A stretch of DNA of 64,000 nt from Jiangella alba (GTDB lineage: Bacteria > Actinomycetota > Actinomycetes > Jiangellales > Jiangellaceae). The number at the start of each line of letters is the position of its first letter. Position 1 is the first letter of the stretch. Below are positions 51,871 through 60,514 of the stretch, one piece after another. The translations under genes and the position numbers were made by a program. Location: contig NZ_FNUC01000003.1 in assembly GCF_900106035.1 (NCBI RefSeq), forward strand, positions 3,093,501 to 3,157,500. Reading direction: 5' to 3'. Below the pieces are notes generated by a model that was not told the origin of the DNA, made no database searches, and saw only the letters and a program-made list of their open reading frames with translations.

Positions 51871-54513
51871 TCACGGCAGTCGCCGGGTGTACCAGTCCTG
51901 TCGTCCGGCCGGGGCGGCGACCCGGGCGGAGCCGTTGACGACCGTCAGGCCGGACTCGCCGGCGAGCACCGGGTCGAGCTCGATGGAGCCGACCTCCGGT
52001 ACCTCGTCGACCAGCCGCGACATGCGGTGCACGAGGTCCTCGACCGCACCCAGGTCGGCCATGATGCCCCCGTGGTAGCCCATCAGCAAGGCGGCCGCCT
52101 TCACCTCCCGCACCATCTCGGCCGCGTCGCGGTCGGTGAGCGGCGGGATGCGGTACGACCGGTCCCCCAGCAGCTCCGACGCCACGCCGGACAGCCCGAA
52201 CGAGACGACCGGGCCGAACAGGGGGTCCTCCCAGGCCCGGATCGACACCGGCACCCCGCCCGGCGCCATCGGCTGCACGACGAACCCGGCCTCGGCGGGA
52301 TCGAGCAGCGTCTGCGCCATGGTCGCCCAGGCGTCGCGCATCTCGTCCGCGGTGTCGATGTTGCGCCATACGGCGGCGAGGTCGGGCCTGTGCCGCAGCC
52401 GTGGCGACATCGCCTTGAGCACCACCTCGCCGCCCAGCAGGTCCAGGGCGGCCAGCGCGGCGTCGAGCGTCGGCGCGTCGACCATCGGCAGCAGGTCGAC
52501 GCCGTAGGCGGCGAGCAGTTCGCGCAGCCGCGCGGGCGGGAGGTCGGCGCCGGTCTGCGGGTCGGTGCCGACCGCGCTCAGCGCGCCACGGGCCAGCTTG
52601 CGCGCGGCCGCGGTGTCGCAGCCCTCGAGGCGCGGCACCTTCCCGTGGCTGCGCCGGCGCCACTCGGCGTACGCGGTGGCGTGGCCGAGTGCCCGGGCGG
52701 CCTCCTCCGGGGACGGGTACGACGGCACTCCGGCCGGGCCGCGGACGCCGCGCTGGCCCTGGAACGTCGTGACGACGGGCTTCCCCGCCGCCGCCGCGAC
52801 CTCGGCCAGCGCCGCGGCGACGTCCTCGCCGTCGGGGCCGTCGACGGCCGGCGCGTAGACGACGAGGACGGAGCTGACGGCGGGCTCGTCGACGAACGTG
52901 CGCAGCGCCTTGCGGTAGTCGTCGGCGGTGGCGCCGGCGCCGAAGCCGACGGGGTCGCCGTAGACGTCCAGCCCGGCGCTGACGGCGGCGTCGGCGGCCA
53001 GCAGGCACAGCGCGCCGGAGTTGCCCATGACGGCGACCGTGCGGCCGGTGGGCAGCGGCTGGAACGCCAGCACCTGCGCGACGTCGAACATCTCCGGGAT
53101 GGTGTCGACCAGGACGACGCCGGACTGCCGGAACATCGCGTCCAGCGCGTCGGCGGGCGCCTCGATCGGCCGGACGGTGTGCCCGAGCGGCACGCCCTGG
53201 GTGGACCGTCCGCTCTTGACCGCCACCACCGGCTTGACCTCGGCGACCGCGCGGGACAGCCGGGAGAACTTGCGCGGGTTGCCCAGCGACTCGAGGTACA
53301 GCAGGACGACCTCGGTGGCGGGGTCGTCGCGCCAGTACTGCAGCAGGTCGTTGCCGGACACGTCGGCGCGGTTGCCGGCCGACACGAACGTCGACACGCC
53401 CAGGCCGCGGGCGGCGCCGTCGGCGAGGATGGCGCTGCCCAGCGCGCCGGACTGGGCGAAGAACCCGACCCGCCCGGCCGGCGGCAGCGTGGTGGCCAGC
53501 GACGCGTTCAGCGAGAACGCGGGGTCGGTGTTGACGATGCCCAGGCAGTTCGGCCCGACGATGCGCATGCCGTGCGCCCGGGCCAGCCGGACCAGCTCGC
53601 CCTGCCTCGACCGGCCGACCGGCTCGCCCGTCTCGGCGAACCCGGACGACACGACGACCAGCCCGCGCACGCCCTTCGCGGCGCAGTCGAGGACCACCTC
53701 GGCGACGGCGTCGGCGGGGACGGCGACCAGCGCGAGGTCGATCTCGCCGGGGACGTCGCGGACGCTCTTGTAGGCCGGCAGCCCGGTGATCGCCGTCGCC
53801 TCGCGGTTGACCGCGTAGACCGGGCCGGTGAAGCCGCCCAGCACGAGGTTGCGGACCAGCGTCTGGCCGATCTTCTCGCGCCAGCGGCTGGCGCCGACGA
53901 CCGCGACCGACCGCGGCGTCAGCAGCCGCTCGATCGAGCGCGCCTCGGCGCGGTGCTCGCGCGCCGCCATGACCTCCAGCGAACTGCCCGTCGGGGCGAT
54001 CTCGAACTCGACATGGACGACGCCGTCCTCGTAGCTGTTGTCGACGGTGTAGCCGGCGTCGGCGAAGACGTCGATCATCTTGTGGTTGGCCGGCAGGATG
54101 TCGGCGACGAACCGGCGCACGCCGCGCTCGCGGGCCGCCTGGGCCAGGTGCTCCAGCAGCACGCTGCCCACGCCGCGACCCTGGTGCTCGTCCTCGACCA
54201 GGAACGAGACCTCGGCGTCGGTGGCGTCGAGCCGCTCGTACCGGCCGACGGCGATCATGGCGTCGCCGATGAGCAGGATCAGCGCCACCCGGTCGCGATG
54301 GTCGACGTTCGTGAACCGCTCGACGTCGCGGCCGGAGAGCGTCGGGTAGGGGGCGAAGAAGCGGTAGTACTTGGACCGGTCGCTGACGCGCGCGTAGAAC
54401 TCGACCAGCCGCTCGGCGTCGGCGGGCACGATGGGCCGCAGGTGCGCCGTCGCGCCGTCGGACAGCACGACGTCGGCCTCCCAGTGCGCGGGATAGTCCG
54501 CCGCTTCGTCCAC
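51871..54513 (-). CDS. GNAT acetyltransferase fused to NDP-forming acyl-CoA synthetase domains
   Basis: The 880-residue protein begins with a GNAT domain (residues about 15-185; acetyl-CoA loop EDEHQGRGVGSVLLEHL). It continues with a CoA-binding domain (LTPRSVAVVGASRWREKIGQ), a succinyl-CoA-ligase-like segment (GFFAQSGALGSAIL, then VKSGRSTQGVPLGHTVRP), and an ATP-grasp domain to the C-terminus (LLGGEVVLKAMSP). GNAT-first fusions of this kind are lysine acetyltransferases in actinomycetes (PatA-like), which tune metabolic enzymes such as acyl-CoA synthetases. Whether the synthetase half is catalytic or only regulatory is not decided here. GTG 54513 is the likely start, with a weak ribosome-binding site. 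It diverges from the Gfo/Idh gene. Confidence 0.87.
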   Translation of the reverse strand: MDEAADYPAHWEADVVLSDGATAHLRPIVPADAERLVEFYARVSDRSKYYRFFAPYPTLSGRDVERFTNVDHRDRVALILLIGDAMIAVGRYERLDATDAEVSFLVEDEHQGRGVGSVLLEHLAQAARERGVRRFVADILPANHKMIDVFADAGYTVDNSYEDGVVHVEFEIAPTGSSLEVMAAREHRAEARSIERLLTPRSVAVVGASRWREKIGQTLVRNLVLGGFTGPVYAVNREATAITGLPAYKSVRDVPGEIDLALVAVPADAVAEVVLDCAAKGVRGLVVVSSGFAETGEPVGRSRQGELVRLARAHGMRIVGPNCLGIVNTDPAFSLNASLATTLPPAGRVGFFAQSGALGSAILADGAARGLGVSTFVSAGNRADVSGNDLLQYWRDDPATEVVLLYLESLGNPRKFSRLSRAVAEVKPVVAVKSGRSTQGVPLGHTVRPIEAPADALDAMFRQSGVVLVDTIPEMFDVAQVLAFQPLPTGRTVAVMGNSGALCLLAADAAVSAGLDVYGDPVGFGAGATADDYRKALRTFVDEPAVSSVLVVYAPAVDGPDGEDVAAALAEVAAAAGKPVVTTFQGQRGVRGPAGVPSYPSPEEAARALGHATAYAEWRRRSHGKVPRLEGCDTAAARKLARGALSAVGTDPQTGADLPPARLRELLAAYGVDLLPMVDAPTLDAALAALDLLGGEVVLKAMSPRLRHRPDLAAVWRNIDTADEMRDAWATMAQTLLDPAEAGFVVQPMAPGGVPVSIRAWEDPLFGPVVSFGLSGVASELLGDRSYRIPPLTDRDAAEMVREVKAAALLMGYHGGIMADLGAVEDLVHRMSRLVDEVPEVGSIELDPVLAGESGLTVVNGSARVAAPAGRQDWYTRRLP

Positions 54514-54580
54514 GGTGTTCAGGCTAGTCGCCGGGGCGCCCGGAACCGGGCACATTCCGGACGCCGATAGGGTCCGTGCC

Positions 54581-55498
54581 ATGCGCTTCGGACTGGTCGG
54601 CACCGGACACTGGGCCCGGGTGGCCCACGCACCCGCCCTCGCGGCCACGGCGGACGCCGAGTTCACCGGCGTCTGGGGCCGCGACCCGGCCCGCACGGCC
54701 GCGCTGGCCGGCGAGTTCGGCGTGCGGGCGTACGGCTCCTTCGACGAGCTGCTGGCCGACGTCGACGCCGTCGAGTTCTCCGTCCCGCCCGACGTCCAGG
54801 CCGGGTACGCCACGACGGCGGCGGCCGCCGGCAAGCACCTGCTGCTGGAGAAGCCGATCGCGCACGACGCCGCCGCCGGCCGTGCCCTCGTCGACGCAGC
54901 CGCGGCGTCCGGCGTGGCCAGCGCCGTGTTCTTCACCCAGCTGTACCGGCCCGAGGTGCGCGACTGGCTGGCGTCCTGCCGGGCCGCCGCGGCCGAGCAC
55001 CCGTGGGAGGGCGGCACGGCGCTGACGCTGGGCTCGGTGCAGCGCGAGCACGGCGTCTTCGCCACGCCGTGGCGGCTGGAACGCGACGGCGGGCTCTGGG
55101 ACCTCGGGCCGCACGCGCTGTCGATCCTGCTGAACGTCCTGGCGCCGGTCGAGACGGTCGCCGCGCACGAGGACCCGCTGGGCACCGTCCATCTCGTGCT
55201 GGGCCACCGCGGCGGCGCCTCCAGCACCGTCGGCGTCTCCCAGAACGTCCCCACGGCGGCCGGCCTCTCTTACGCGCGCGTGTGGGGCGGCGCCGGGCAC
55301 GCCGTCGTGCCCGACCAGCACACCACCGTCGTCGACGCGCTGAGCACGGCGATCACCGAGCTGACGGCGGCCGCGCGGCCCGGCGCCCCGGCGCATCCGT
55401 ACGGCCTGGAATTCGGGGCGCAGGTGCTGGACGTCCTGGTCCGGGCTCAGGACCACCTCGACCACGCGCGACACGGCGAACATATGTCGTCGCAATGA
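54581..55498 (+). CDS. Gfo/Idh/MocA family oxidoreductase
   Basis: The 305-residue NAD(P)-dependent dehydrogenase has the N-terminal Rossmann motif RFGLVGTGHWARVAHAPAL, the acidic GVWGRDPART after it, and the sugar-dehydrogenase signature HLLLEKPIAHD. The C-terminal half is the usual open beta-sheet substrate domain. The substrate is probably a sugar or inositol derivative but is not determinable. ATG 54581 is preceded at seven bases by TAGGGT, suggesting a leaderless mRNA. It diverges from the GNAT fusion with 67 bp between starts. Confidence 0.88.
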   Translation: MRFGLVGTGHWARVAHAPALAATADAEFTGVWGRDPARTAALAGEFGVRAYGSFDELLADVDAVEFSVPPDVQAGYATTAAAAGKHLLLEKPIAHDAAAGRALVDAAAASGVASAVFFTQLYRPEVRDWLASCRAAAAEHPWEGGTALTLGSVQREHGVFATPWRLERDGGLWDLGPHALSILLNVLAPVETVAAHEDPLGTVHLVLGHRGGASSTVGVSQNVPTAAGLSYARVWGGAGHAVVPDQHTTVVDALSTAITELTAAARPGAPAHPYGLEFGAQVLDVLVRAQDHLDHARHGEHMSSQ

Positions 55499-55719
55499 AC
55501 GCCGGTTTCTCTCGTGTCGGCGAGGCGAACTCATGTCGACAAGTGCCCCGAAATACGGGCCAAACCTTGACATGATCGTCATTTCCCGGAAAGAGTGCAC
55601 GTCGTACCAAGTCTCCGGCAGGAGTAGGGGGTGTCTGTCGCTTCGGCTCGGTCTCTACAACTGAATCCTTGCGCACAGAGCCTCCGGATCATCCGCAGCA
55701 TCCGCAGAGAGGAGCGCAC
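55499..55719 (+). promoter_or_regulatory. Upstream region of the beta-solenoid gene
   Basis: This 221-bp spacer has lower GC than its surroundings. It contains TTGACA at 55567-55572, a consensus -35, but only AAAGAG at the -10 distance, and a TACAACT further down. A short direct repeat, ATCCGCAG, occurs twice just before the GAGAGGAG ribosome-binding site. No gene is seen. Confidence 0.35.
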
Positions 55720-56676
55720 ATGCGCTACCGCAAGATCGCCCTGACGGCGGCAGCCGCCGGTCTCATGGCCGTCGGGTTCGCCGCGCCGTCCCAGGCCGCG
55801 CTGACCACGTTCTGTGACGGCGTCGCAGCCGACGTCACCGTTCCCGGTGACCTCGTCGTGGCCGCCGGCAAGTCGTGCGAGCTGACCAACGTCGTCATCA
55901 ACGGCAACGTGACCGTTCGTGCCGACGCGAACCTGCTGCTCGACGGCGCGACCGTCAACGGCAACGTCCGCGTCCTGTCGAACGGTTTCGCTGACGTCGT
56001 CGGCACCTCGGTCAGCGGCACCACCGTCCTGACCGCGGCGTACGGCGCCTACGCCGAGGGCACCACCCTCGGTGGCAACGTCACCGCCACCGACTCCGGG
56101 TTCTTCTACTCGGTCGGCTCGGACCACGCCCGCAACGTCACCTCCACGAACGGTGAGACCTTCATCGAGAGTGGCTGGGTCACCCGGAACCTCGCGACCA
56201 CCGGCGACACCCTGACCGACGTGTACGACACCGTCATCGAGGGCACCTACTCGGTGACCGGCGCCGAGCAGGGCGGCGTCCTGTGCCTGTCGGAGATCGA
56301 CGGCGACGCCTCGTTCAGCGGCAGCGGCGAGATCCTCCAGATCGGCGCCTCGGCCCCGCTGACCGGGTGCGGCTACAACGCGTTCGGCGGCAACCTCAGC
56401 ATCACCGACAACAGCGCCGACGTGTACGTGTCCGACAACGTCGTCCGTGGCGACTTCAACGTCTCGGGCAACACGGGCACCGTCGTCGCCGAGAACAACC
56501 GCGTCCGCGGCGAGGACAACTCCGGCGCGGCGGCTGCCGCGGCGGCGCGTTCCCGCACCGCGGCGGTTCCGTCCGACGTGGCGGCGGACCGCAAGGCGCA
56601 GGCCAAGGCCGACGCCGAGGCGCGTTCCACGGTCGCGTCCGACGCGGCCGAGGCGGCCGGCCCCGCGTTCAGCTGA
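55720..56676 (+). CDS. Secreted repeat protein, predicted beta-solenoid
   Basis: The 318-residue protein has a signal peptide (MRYRKIALT, hydrophobic core, cleavage near PSQAA) and then about nine 20-residue repeats of short beta-strands with small and Asn-rich turns (VVINGNVTVRADANLLLDG; ATVNGNVRVLSNGFADVVG; and similar). This is the pattern of a right-handed beta-helix; it resembles polymer-forming or adhesin-like proteins. The last 55 residues are a disordered Ala/Arg/Asp tail. Two cysteine pairs may form disulfides. GAGAGGAG precedes ATG 55720. It lies just before mprA, is followed by its own terminator, and is likely surface exposed. Confidence 0.7.
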   Translation: MRYRKIALTAAAAGLMAVGFAAPSQAALTTFCDGVAADVTVPGDLVVAAGKSCELTNVVINGNVTVRADANLLLDGATVNGNVRVLSNGFADVVGTSVSGTTVLTAAYGAYAEGTTLGGNVTATDSGFFYSVGSDHARNVTSTNGETFIESGWVTRNLATTGDTLTDVYDTVIEGTYSVTGAEQGGVLCLSEIDGDASFSGSGEILQIGASAPLTGCGYNAFGGNLSITDNSADVYVSDNVVRGDFNVSGNTGTVVAENNRVRGEDNSGAAAAAAARSRTAAVPSDVAADRKAQAKADAEARSTVASDAAEAAGPAFS

Positions 56677-56705
56677 ACCCGGGCCAGCCGTAGCTGACAG
56701 ACCGG

Positions 56706-56739
56706 CGGCGGGCGGACTCCTTCGGGAGGCCGCCCGCCG
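56706..56739 (+). terminator. UUCG-capped terminator after the secreted repeat protein
   Basis: CGGCGGGCGG (56706-56715) pairs with CCGCCCGCCG (56730-56739); inside, CTCC-TTCG-GGAG forms a 4-bp stem capped by a UUCG tetraloop, an especially stable loop. The element is 30 bases after the stop codon, upstream of mprA. Confidence 0.85.
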
Positions 56740-56757
56740 TCGGCGTTCTTCCGCCGC

Positions 56758-56774
56758 TCTCAGGCGTTTCTCAC
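56758..56774 (+). promoter_or_regulatory. MprA-box-like direct repeat upstream of mprA
   Basis: TCTCAG at 56758 and TCTCAC at 56769 form a direct repeat with an 11-bp period, the spacing expected for tandem OmpR-type regulators. An inverted half-site, CTGAGA, lies at 56789-56794 directly before the start codon. The same TCTCAG-N5-TCTCAG arrangement precedes the protease gene of the cassette. Confidence 0.6.
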
Positions 56775-56796
56775 GTCGGACGGGCAGACTGAGAGC

Positions 56797-57486
56797 ATGC
56801 GAGTACTTGTCGTCGACGACGATCCCGGCGTGCGCGAGTCGCTGCGCCGGTCGCTGGCGTTCAACGGCTACCAGATCGACCTCGCCGGCGACGGCGAGGA
56901 GGCGCTGCGTGCCATCAGCACCGATCCGCCCGACGCCGTCGTCCTCGACATCATGATGCCGCGCCTCGACGGCCTCGCGACCTGCCGCGCGCTGCGTGCC
57001 GCCGGCAACGACCTCCCGATCCTCATGCTCACCGCCCGCGACGAGGTCTCCGACCGCGTGTCCGGGCTCGACGCCGGCGCCGACGACTACCTGCCCAAGC
57101 CGTTCGCGCTCGAAGAGCTGCTGGCCCGGCTGCGGGCGCTGCTGCGCCGGGCCGCGCCCGCCACCGACCCGTCGACCGGCCCGCAGCTGCGCATGGGCGA
57201 CCTCGTCCTCGACCCCGGCACCCGCGACGTCACCCGCGGCGGCCGCGCCATCCGGCTCACCCGCACCGAGTTCTCGCTGCTCGAGCTGCTGCTGCGGCAC
57301 CCGCGGCAGGTGCTCACCCGCGACCGCATCCTCGAGGAGGTGTGGGGTTACGACTTCCCGACCACGGCGAACTCGCTGGAGGTGTACGTCGGGTACCTGC
57401 GCCGCAAGACCGAGGAGCAGGGCGAGCCGCGGCTCATCCACACCGTCCGCGGGGTCGGCTACGTCGCCCGCGAGGATCCGCCGTGA
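56797..57486 (+). CDS. mprA: OmpR/PhoB-family response regulator, MprA-like
   Basis: The 229-residue regulator has a receiver domain (VDDD, D51 in [30 protein letters not shown]) and a C-terminal winged helix ([19 protein letters not shown], then [12 protein letters not shown] and HTVRGVGYV). In M. tuberculosis MprA-MprB controls envelope stress and the protease PepD. Here the same gene order occurs. ATG 56797 is six bases after CAGACT, so a leaderless start is possible. The stop overlaps the mprB start (GTGA). Autoregulation through the TCTCAG repeat upstream is likely. Confidence 0.9.
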   Translation: MRVLVVDDDPGVRESLRRSLAFNGYQIDLAGDGEEALRAISTDPPDAVVLDIMMPRLDGLATCRALRAAGNDLPILMLTARDEVSDRVSGLDAGADDYLPKPFALEELLARLRALLRRAAPATDPSTGPQLRMGDLVLDPGTRDVTRGGRAIRLTRTEFSLLELLLRHPRQVLTRDRILEEVWGYDFPTTANSLEVYVGYLRRKTEEQGEPRLIHTVRGVGYVAREDPP

Positions 57487-58985
57487 CCAGCGACGCCGCC
57501 CGCCGCGTCTGGTCGCCGTCGAACGCGGTCCCGCCCCCGCCGCCGGCCAGGCGCTCGTCCGTGCCGCCGGGCCCGCCCGACGGCGTGCCGTCCGGGCCGC
57601 CGCCCGAGGCGCAGCCCACCGGGTTCGCGTCCCGGCTGTCGCTGCGCACCCGGGTCGGCGCGCTGGCCGCCCTCGGCGTCGGCCTGGCCGTCACGCTGAC
57701 CGCGCTGGCGGCCTACCTCACGGTGTCGTCGCAGCTGCAGTCGAGCGTCGACCAGAACCTGCTCGACCGCGCCCGCAGCGCCGTCTCGACCACGCTCGGC
57801 GACCCTCAGCAGCTGGCCGACATCCCCGGCGCGGCCATCGTCGCCACCGACGTCCGCATCGCGCTGCTGCAGGCCAACGGCACCGCCATCATCGCCCGCG
57901 GCGTCGACACCACGCCGCCCATGGGCGACCAGGAGCTCGCGGTCGCCCGCGGCGAGAGCCCCGAGAGCGTCCGCACCGCCGACCTCGCCGGCGACACCTA
58001 CCGCGTCGTCGCCGTGCCTGGCCAGCAGGGGTTCGCGCTGGTGCTCGGCCAGCCGACCGCCCAGACCGAGCAGCTGCTCGACCGCCTGCGGCTGGTGTCG
58101 TTCATCGCCGGCGGCGTCGGCATCGTGCTCGCCACCTGGGCCGGGCTGTCCATCGCGCGGGCCGGGCTGCGTCCCGTCCGCCAGCTCACGCAGGCCGCCG
58201 AGCACGTCGCCGCCACGGGACAGCTCGAGCCGATCGAGGTCACCGGCAGCGACGAGATCGCCCGCCTCGCACACGCCTTCAACGCCATGCTGGCGGCGCT
58301 GAGCGAGGCCCGGCTGCGCCAGTCGCGGCTGGTCGCCGACGCCGGGCACGAGTTGCGCACCCCCCTGACCAGCATGCGCACCAACCTCGACCTGCTGGCG
58401 CAGAGCGAGGCCAGCGGCGGGATGGCCGCGGCCGACCGCGCCCAGCTGATCGCCGACACCCGCGCCCAGGCCGTCGAGCTGTCCACCCTGGTCGGCGACC
58501 TCGTCGAGCTGTCCCGCGAGGACGCGCCGGCCGCGTCGCGCGAACAGGTCGACGTCGCCGACGTGGTCCGCGACGCGCTCAGCCGGGTGCGCCGCCGCGC
58601 GCCGGGCGTCGCGTTCTCCGCCGACCTGCACAGCTGGGTCGTCGCCGGCGACGCCACCCAGCTCGGCCGCGCGGCCACCAACCTGCTCGACAACGCCGCC
58701 AAGTTCAGCCCGCCAAACGGCACCGTCACCGTCACCCTGCACGACGGCGTCCTCGACGTCTGCGACGAAGGGCCGGGCATCGCCGACGAGGACCTCCCCC
58801 GCGTCTTCGACCGCTTCTACCGGTCGTCGGAGGCGCGCGGGCTGCCCGGGTCCGGGCTGGGGCTGGCCATCGTCAAGGCGGCGGCCGAGCGGCACGGCGG
58901 CAGCGTCGAGGCCGGGCGGTCCCCGTCGGGCGGCGCGCGCCTGACGATGCGGCTGCCGGCCGCTTCTTCGGCTGCTCTTGACTGA
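57483..58985 (+). CDS. mprB: Sensor histidine kinase, MprB-like
   Basis: The 500-residue kinase has a Pro-rich cytoplasmic N-terminus, a first transmembrane helix ([20 protein letters not shown]), a roughly 120-residue extracytoplasmic sensor domain, a second helix ([18 protein letters not shown]), a HAMP domain, and the HisKA block [19 protein letters not shown] with H289. The HATPase motifs [31 protein letters not shown] and [21 protein letters not shown] are intact. GTG 57483 overlaps the mprA stop. It should phosphorylate MprA in response to envelope stress. Its stop overlaps the control region of the protease gene. Confidence 0.92.
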   Translation: MTSDAARRVWSPSNAVPPPPPARRSSVPPGPPDGVPSGPPPEAQPTGFASRLSLRTRVGALAALGVGLAVTLTALAAYLTVSSQLQSSVDQNLLDRARSAVSTTLGDPQQLADIPGAAIVATDVRIALLQANGTAIIARGVDTTPPMGDQELAVARGESPESVRTADLAGDTYRVVAVPGQQGFALVLGQPTAQTEQLLDRLRLVSFIAGGVGIVLATWAGLSIARAGLRPVRQLTQAAEHVAATGQLEPIEVTGSDEIARLAHAFNAMLAALSEARLRQSRLVADAGHELRTPLTSMRTNLDLLAQSEASGGMAAADRAQLIADTRAQAVELSTLVGDLVELSREDAPAASREQVDVADVVRDALSRVRRRAPGVAFSADLHSWVVAGDATQLGRAATNLLDNAAKFSPPNGTVTVTLHDGVLDVCDEGPGIADEDLPRVFDRFYRSSEARGLPGSGLGLAIVKAAAERHGGSVEAGRSPSGGARLTMRLPAASSAALD

Positions 58986-58986
58986 C

Positions 58987-59003
58987 TCTCAGCCTGCTCT
59001 CAG
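58987..59003 (+). promoter_or_regulatory. MprA-box-like direct repeat upstream of the HtrA gene
   Basis: TCTCAG at 58987 and TCTCAG at 58998 form an exact direct repeat with an 11-bp period, identical in design to the site upstream of mprA. It sits just after the mprB stop and 22 bp before the HtrA start. I infer direct MprA control of the protease. Confidence 0.62.
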
Positions 59004-59025
59004 AGACGCCGGGCACGGTGGAGAC

Positions 59026-60420
59026 ATGGACGACGCGACCCGCACCTCCGGCGAGCCTCAGGGCTCGGCCAGCACCACGACGCTACCGACCGCACCCGTG
59101 CCCCCGCCGCCCGCGGGCACCCCGGCCGGCACCGCGCCTGCTCAGGCTCCCACCACCGAGCTGCCCCGCAGCGGCTGGAGCACGCCGCCGTCCGGCGACC
59201 AGACCGGCGCGGCCGAGCCGGGCGCGGCCGAGCCGGGCGCGACCGAGCCCACCGAGGCCGGCGCCGCCGGTTCCCCGCCGCCGCACGAGCCCGTGCTCGG
59301 CGACGGCGACCGCAAGCCCGAGCCGAAGCGCCGTCGCGCCCCGCTCGTCCTGGCCGGCGTCGCGCTCGGCGCGATCATCGGTGGCGCGGCCGGCGCCGGT
59401 GTCGCGGCGTACGTCAACGACGACAACGGCGACTCCGGTGGCGACTCCGTCACCCGCAGCGACCTCAGCAACACCAGCGGCAGCAACAACCAGCAGACGT
59501 CCAGCGCCTCCGGCGTGCAGGCCGTCGCGGCCGACGTGCTGCCCAGCGTCGTGTCGATCACGGTCGCCTCGCAGTTCGGCGAGGCCGGCGGCACCGGCGT
59601 CATCATCTCCTCCGACGGCGAGATCGTCACGAACAACCACGTGGTCGAGGGCGCCGGCCAGGGTGGCAGCGTCCAGGTGACGTTCGCCGACGGCACCACG
59701 GCCGAGGCCGAGGTGCTCGGCACCGACCCGCTCACCGACCTCGCCGTCATCAAGGCGAAGGACGTGTCCGGGCTGCAGGCGGCCGAACTCGGCAGCTCCG
59801 GCGACCTCGCCGTCGGCCAGCAGGTCGTCGCCATCGGCTCGCCGCTCGGCCTCGACGGCACCGTCACCACCGGCATCGTCTCCGCCCTGGACCGTCCGGT
59901 GGCGGCCGGCTCCGAGCAGCAGGGCAGCGTCAACTCCGTCATCGACGCCATCCAGACCGACGCGCCGATCAACCCGGGCAACTCGGGTGGCCCGCTGGTC
60001 AACATGAACGGCCAGGTCGTCGGCATCAACAGCGCCATCGCGACGTCCGGCCAGAGCAACGGCTCGATCGGCCTCGGCTTCTCCATCCCCATCGACCAGG
60101 CCAAGCCGATCATCGACGAGCTGCGCAGCGGCGAGCAGCCCACCCACGCGCAGATCGGCGTGGGCGTCGGCGACGCCCAGGGCGACGTCCGCGGCGCCGA
60201 GATCGCCCAGGTCAACGACGGCAGCGCCGGCGCCGACGCCGGGCTGCAGCAGGGCGACGTCGTCACCCACGTCGGCGACCGCGTCGTCACCGACGCGACC
60301 TCCCTGATCGCGGCCGTCCGGTCGCACCGTCCCGGCGACGACATCGAGCTGACCTACGTCCGCGATGGCCAGGAGCACACCACCACGGTGACCCTGGGCA
60401 GTGACGCACAGAGCAGCTGA
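59026..60420 (+). CDS. HtrA/DegP-type membrane-anchored serine protease (PepD-like)
   Basis: The 464-residue protease has a disordered Pro/Ala/Thr-rich cytoplasmic N-terminus with three 5-residue GA(A/T)EP repeats, one transmembrane helix (LVLAGVALGAIIGGAAGAGVAAYV is the helix region, near residues 108-131), a Ser/Asn linker, and a trypsin-like domain with H205 (TNNHVVEG), D238 (LTDLAVIK) and S320 (NPGNSGGPL). A C-terminal PDZ domain follows (GLQQGDVVTHVGDRVVTD). It would degrade misfolded extracytoplasmic proteins. It is the third gene of the MprAB cassette and has its own MprA-box-like site. ATG 59026 has GGTGGAG upstream. A strong terminator follows. Confidence 0.92.
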   Translation: MDDATRTSGEPQGSASTTTLPTAPVPPPPAGTPAGTAPAQAPTTELPRSGWSTPPSGDQTGAAEPGAAEPGATEPTEAGAAGSPPPHEPVLGDGDRKPEPKRRRAPLVLAGVALGAIIGGAAGAGVAAYVNDDNGDSGGDSVTRSDLSNTSGSNNQQTSSASGVQAVAADVLPSVVSITVASQFGEAGGTGVIISSDGEIVTNNHVVEGAGQGGSVQVTFADGTTAEAEVLGTDPLTDLAVIKAKDVSGLQAAELGSSGDLAVGQQVVAIGSPLGLDGTVTTGIVSALDRPVAAGSEQQGSVNSVIDAIQTDAPINPGNSGGPLVNMNGQVVGINSAIATSGQSNGSIGLGFSIPIDQAKPIIDELRSGEQPTHAQIGVGVGDAQGDVRGAEIAQVNDGSAGADAGLQQGDVVTHVGDRVVTDATSLIAAVRSHRPGDDIELTYVRDGQEHTTTVTLGSDAQSS

Positions 60421-60442
60421 ACCACGCCGTCGTCCGGGAGAC

Positions 60443-60481
60443 CGACGCCCCCAGAGCCTGGTGCGTGCTCTGGGGGCGTCG
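60443..60481 (+). terminator. Strong terminator between htrA and ligB
   Basis: CGACGCCCCCAGAGC (60443-60457) pairs perfectly with GCTCTGGGGGCGTCG (60467-60481) around a 9-nt loop, a 15-bp stem, followed by CCGTTTGTC. It begins 22 bases after the protease stop. Confidence 0.88.
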
Positions 60482-60514
60482 CCGTTTGTCAGTGCCGGCG
60501 GGCAGACTGGGATC

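Noticed and set aside
51859..54570. A 903-residue plus-strand frame opposite the GNAT fusion
   Set aside because: Antisense shadow; the opposite strand encodes recognisable catalytic domains throughout.
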